NCBI RefSeq assembly: GCF_001672895.1
Contig: NZ_LZKP01000102.1
Location: 1 to 47,937, forward strand
Direction of reading: 5' to 3'
Source: Mycobacterium sp. E740
GTDB lineage: Bacteria; Actinomycetota; Actinomycetes; Mycobacteriales; Mycobacteriaceae
Length of the DNA stretch: 47,937 nucleotides
Shown: one piece after another, positions 46,162 through 47,937 of the stretch
Layout: each line of letters begins with the position of its first letter
How positions within the stretch are numbered: the stretch's first letter is position 1
The notes under the pieces: generated by a model
What the model was told of the DNA's origin: nothing
The model's input: only the letters and a program-made list of their open reading frames with translations
Database searches by the model: none
Program-made: the position numbers and the translations under genes

Positions 46162-46729
46162 GCGGGTCCTCGTCCAGCATGCCCGCAAGTTTGGCCCAGC
46201 GCGGGTCGATCCGCTCATGGTGATGACCGGCCTCCGCAGTCGCCAGGGCCACCCCGCAGTCCGGGCACAGACCGGCGCAGTCCGCCGTGCACAGCGGAGC
46301 GAACGGCAGCGCCAGCCCGACGGCGTCGATGATCGGCTGCTCGAGGTCGACGGTGTCGTTCACCACGCGACCAACTTCGTCGGCTTCGGTCGTCTCATCG
46401 GTGGCACTGTCGGGGTAGGCGAACAGCTCGGTGAGGTCGATCTCGACGTCGCCGGTGACCGGGGTCAGACACCGTGCGCACTCACCGGCCGTCGGCGCGG
46501 ACACCGTCCCGGTGACCAGCACGCCTTCCGACACCGATTCGACCCGCAGGTCGAGCGCCAGCGGGGCGCCTTCGGCGATTCCGACCAGGTCGAGCCCGAT
46601 CCGCGACGGGGCGGGCACCGTCTGGTGGACAGCCATCATCGATCCGGGCCGTCTTCCGAGCCGGGCGATGTTGATCACGAGCGGCGAGCGCGACGCATGA
46701 TGCGCCGCCGCTCTGGCATGCGTCGCCAT
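46154..46729 (-). CDS. DUF177/YceD-family protein (Rv2926c homologue)
   Basis: A 191-residue YceD/DUF177 protein with the conserved cysteine pairs GECARCL (near 83) and [13 protein letters not shown] (near 148), which could bind metal. In most bacteria this family sits beside rpmF (L32) or in rRNA-related operons and is linked to 23S rRNA accumulation. Here it precedes rnc, as in M. tuberculosis. ATG 46729 is a reasonable start, although the first ~30 residues are basic and less conserved, and ATG 46639 or 46636 would also be possible. Confidence 0.93.
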   Translation of the reverse strand: MATHARAAAHHASRSPLVINIARLGRRPGSMMAVHQTVPAPSRIGLDLVGIAEGAPLALDLRVESVSEGVLVTGTVSAPTAGECARCLTPVTGDVEIDLTELFAYPDSATDETTEADEVGRVVNDTVDLEQPIIDAVGLALPFAPLCTADCAGLCPDCGVALATAEAGHHHERIDPRWAKLAGMLDEDPRD

Positions 46730-46786
46730 AGAGACCGAGTTTACGGCGAGGATTATTGGCGGCCCTCGGCGCTCGGCCCTCGCGCG

Positions 46787-47524
46787 TTAACGCGCCGCGT
46801 AGTCGTGCGTGCCCGCGGCGGTGCGCAGTTGGTGCCGGCCACGGCCGACCGAGCGCAGGGTGCCGTTGAGGAAGTCCTCGAACTCCGCGAGCTTGCTGTC
46901 GACGTAGATGTCGCATTCCCCGCGCAACCGGTCCGCTTCGGCGTGCGCCGAATCGATGAGCCGGGTGGCCTCCGCCGTCGCGGTCTGCACGATCTCCGTC
47001 TGCGACACGAGCCGCTGCTGCTCCTTGATGCCCTCCTGGACAGCCTTCTCGTAGGCGAGGTTGCCGCTCTCGATGAGCCGGTCGGCTTCCGTCTTGGCGC
47101 GCCCGGTGCTCGCCTCGTACTCGCGTTTCGCGGTGGCGGCGATGCGGTTGGCCTCGTCCCGGGCCTCGCCGACCATGCGCTCGCTGTGCTGACGGGCCTC
47201 AGCCACCATGCGGTCAGCCTGCGCCTTCGCGTCGGCCAGCAGCCGATCTGCCTCCGCGCGAGAGTGGTTCAGCACGGAATCGGCCTCCGCGGTGGCCGTC
47301 GACACCATGGAGTCGGAGTGCTCCTTGGCCTCGCGCAGCATCCCGTCGCGGGCGTCGAGGACATCCTGGGCGTCGTCGAGCTCGCCGGGAATCGCGTCCT
47401 TGATGTCGTCGAGCAGCTCGAGGACATCGCCGCGCGGCACCACGCAGCCTGCCGTCATCGGCACACCGCGGGCTTCTTCCACAATCGCGCTCAGTTCGTC
47501 GAGCGCCTCGAAAACTCGATACAC
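46787..47524 (-). CDS. sepIVA: DivIVA-domain septation protein SepIVA
   Basis: A 245-residue coiled-coil protein. The N-terminus (VYRVFEALDELSAIVEEARGVPM) leads into a long alanine-rich helix with repeated E/AEADR units, typical of the DivIVA-like Rv2927c/SepIVA proteins. SepIVA is essential for cell division and intracellular membrane organisation in M. smegmatis. The length is the same as Rv2927c. The start is GTG 47524 with GGAAGG upstream. The neighbouring DUF177-rnc-mutM genes lie downstream in the same direction. Confidence 0.96.
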   Translation of the reverse strand: MYRVFEALDELSAIVEEARGVPMTAGCVVPRGDVLELLDDIKDAIPGELDDAQDVLDARDGMLREAKEHSDSMVSTATAEADSVLNHSRAEADRLLADAKAQADRMVAEARQHSERMVGEARDEANRIAATAKREYEASTGRAKTEADRLIESGNLAYEKAVQEGIKEQQRLVSQTEIVQTATAEATRLIDSAHAEADRLRGECDIYVDSKLAEFEDFLNGTLRSVGRGRHQLRTAAGTHDYAAR

Positions 47525-47552
47525 GGCAACACCTTCCAGGCGTAGTTGACAG

Positions 47553-47581
47553 TTACCAGTGTGCCTGGTGTTACCGGTGTG
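47553..47581 (-). promoter_or_regulatory. Paired repeat upstream of sepIVA
   Basis: TTACCAGTGTG (47553-47563) and TTACCGGTGTG (47571-47581) are direct repeats 18 bp apart. Between them, ACCAG-TGTGC-CTGGT is a perfect dyad. The position, 29-57 bp upstream of the sepIVA start, suggests a regulator site. On the minus strand the GTAAC halves recall the MtrA type of box, but the spacing does not fit what I know of that box. The rest of the 47525-47688 gap shows nothing recognisable. Confidence 0.4.
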
Positions 47582-47727
47582 ACTGCGCTTCCGACTCGGT
47601 GTGTCGCCGCGGACTTTGCTGTTCACCGGCGTTCCAGGCCGCAACTGCCGGCTGAATTGCTCCGCGCTGCATTATGTCAAGCGCGTAGCGGCCGTCGCCA
47701 GGGCGAGCCTCCGTCGAACGAGCCGGC

Positions 47728-47765
47728 CTACTTCAGCGCGGCGCCGATCAGGTCACGGGCGCGGT
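47728..47765 (-). CDS. 3' end of a probable hemerythrin-domain gene, true orientation
   Basis: The minus strand has codons for ARDLIGAALK and a TAG stop at 47728-47730, then the sequence is interrupted by the fold-back at 47766. Its upstream part appears only in the inverted segment at 47767-47898. It would be encoded in the same direction as sepIVA, about 200 bp upstream of it. Confidence 0.6.
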
Positions 47766-47766
47766 G

Positions 47767-47898
47767 CGGGCCGCCGAGGCGATCGCGCCGACCCGTCCGC
47801 ACGCCGGAGTCGAGTCGGCCAAGGCCAACTTCGCGGTCGGACCGTTCGCCTCGATGCTGGACCGCGCCCGTGACCTGATCGGCGCCGCGCTGAAGTAG
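47767..47898 (+). pseudogene. Inverted copy of the C-terminus of a probable hemerythrin HHE-domain protein
   Basis: 43 codons and a TAG stop in plus-strand frame 1. The sequence IAPTRPHAG...ANFAVGPFASMLDRARDLIGAALK resembles the tail of actinobacterial hemerythrin HHE proteins, which often end with a Pro-rich APTRPHP stretch and a VDRARD helix. M. smegmatis has a hemerythrin gene near this position. The four-helix iron domain is outside the window, so the assignment is from the tail alone. The plus orientation is a product of the fold-back. Confidence 0.5.
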
Positions 47899-47937
47899 GC
47901 CGGCTCGTTCGACGGAGGCTCGCCCTGGCCCCGGCCG

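Larger units (their letters stand above)
47689..47937. repeat. Right-end fold-back: 77-bp inverted repeat around a 95-bp inverted segment
   Basis: Positions 47689-47765 pair with 47861-47937 as reverse complements over 77 bp, with only two mismatches, both within seven bases of the inner end of the left arm (matching the last bases of the window). The loop is 47766-47860. The arms encode the end of one gene in both orientations, so this is not a transcription terminator. The left window end has the same architecture. A chimera or assembly fold-back is the likely cause; a true inverted duplication cannot be excluded from sequence alone. Confidence 0.9.

Noticed and set aside
47689..47937. The 77-bp inverted repeat as a terminator or mobile-element end
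   Set aside because: The arms encode the same gene tail in both orientations and lie at the end of the window, matching a fold-back artefact; no transposase is present.

Overview
The window is high-GC DNA from a mycobacterium outside the tuberculosis complex (Mycolicibacterium-like). From about 23.4 kb to the end it follows the gene order of M. tuberculosis Rv2901c to Rv2927c: DUF2469, rnhB, lepB, rplS, lppW, trmD, rimM, khpA, rpsP, a SnoaL-like gene, dacB2, amidohydrolase, ffh, glnD, glnB, amt, ftsY, smc, acyP, osmC-like, mutM, rnc, DUF177, sepIVA. It departs from that order in having a second dacB paralogue and lacking any Rv2912c-Rv2914c (pknI) counterpart. Gene identities there are secure.

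Positions 1 to about 23.4 kb are an accessory island of lipid or xenobiotic catabolism. It holds six transcription units. (a) A leftward operon from 7.0 kb to the edge encodes a periplasmic-binding-type protein without signal peptide, an AveC-like membrane protein, an SDR, an aldehyde dehydrogenase and two cytochromes P450. (b) A CbbQ/NorQ-type ATPase and (c) a CbbO/NorD-type VWA protein form a metalloenzyme-activation pair. (d) An SDR is reduced to its two ends by an internal deletion, next to a 431-residue regulator with two TetR DNA-binding domains. (e) A leftward LLM oxidoreductase, DapB-like dehydrogenase and P450 operon follows. (f) A complete mceA-F set with a small secreted protein lies at 15-23 kb, but with no yrbE permease genes upstream.

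The most notable observation is a 15-bp element, consensus ACCWAAWWTYTGTTC, found six times. It lies upstream of the binding-protein operon, cbbQ, the SDR/cbbO divergent region, the TetR gene, the LLM operon and (with one inserted base) mceA. In four cases it ends 43-44 bp from the start codon, and in one it covers the predicted transcription start of a good promoter. The inference is a local regulon run by the tandem TetR protein, joining Mce import to P450/ALDH/SDR oxidation and a CbbQO chaperone pair.

Both ends of the window are fold-backs. At the left, the missing C-terminus of the first P450 appears inverted. At the right, a 77-bp inverted repeat surrounds the inverted tail of a probable hemerythrin gene. 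They look like amplification or assembly chimeras at contig ends and should not be read as biology. They also advise caution about the SDR deletion and the missing yrbE genes.
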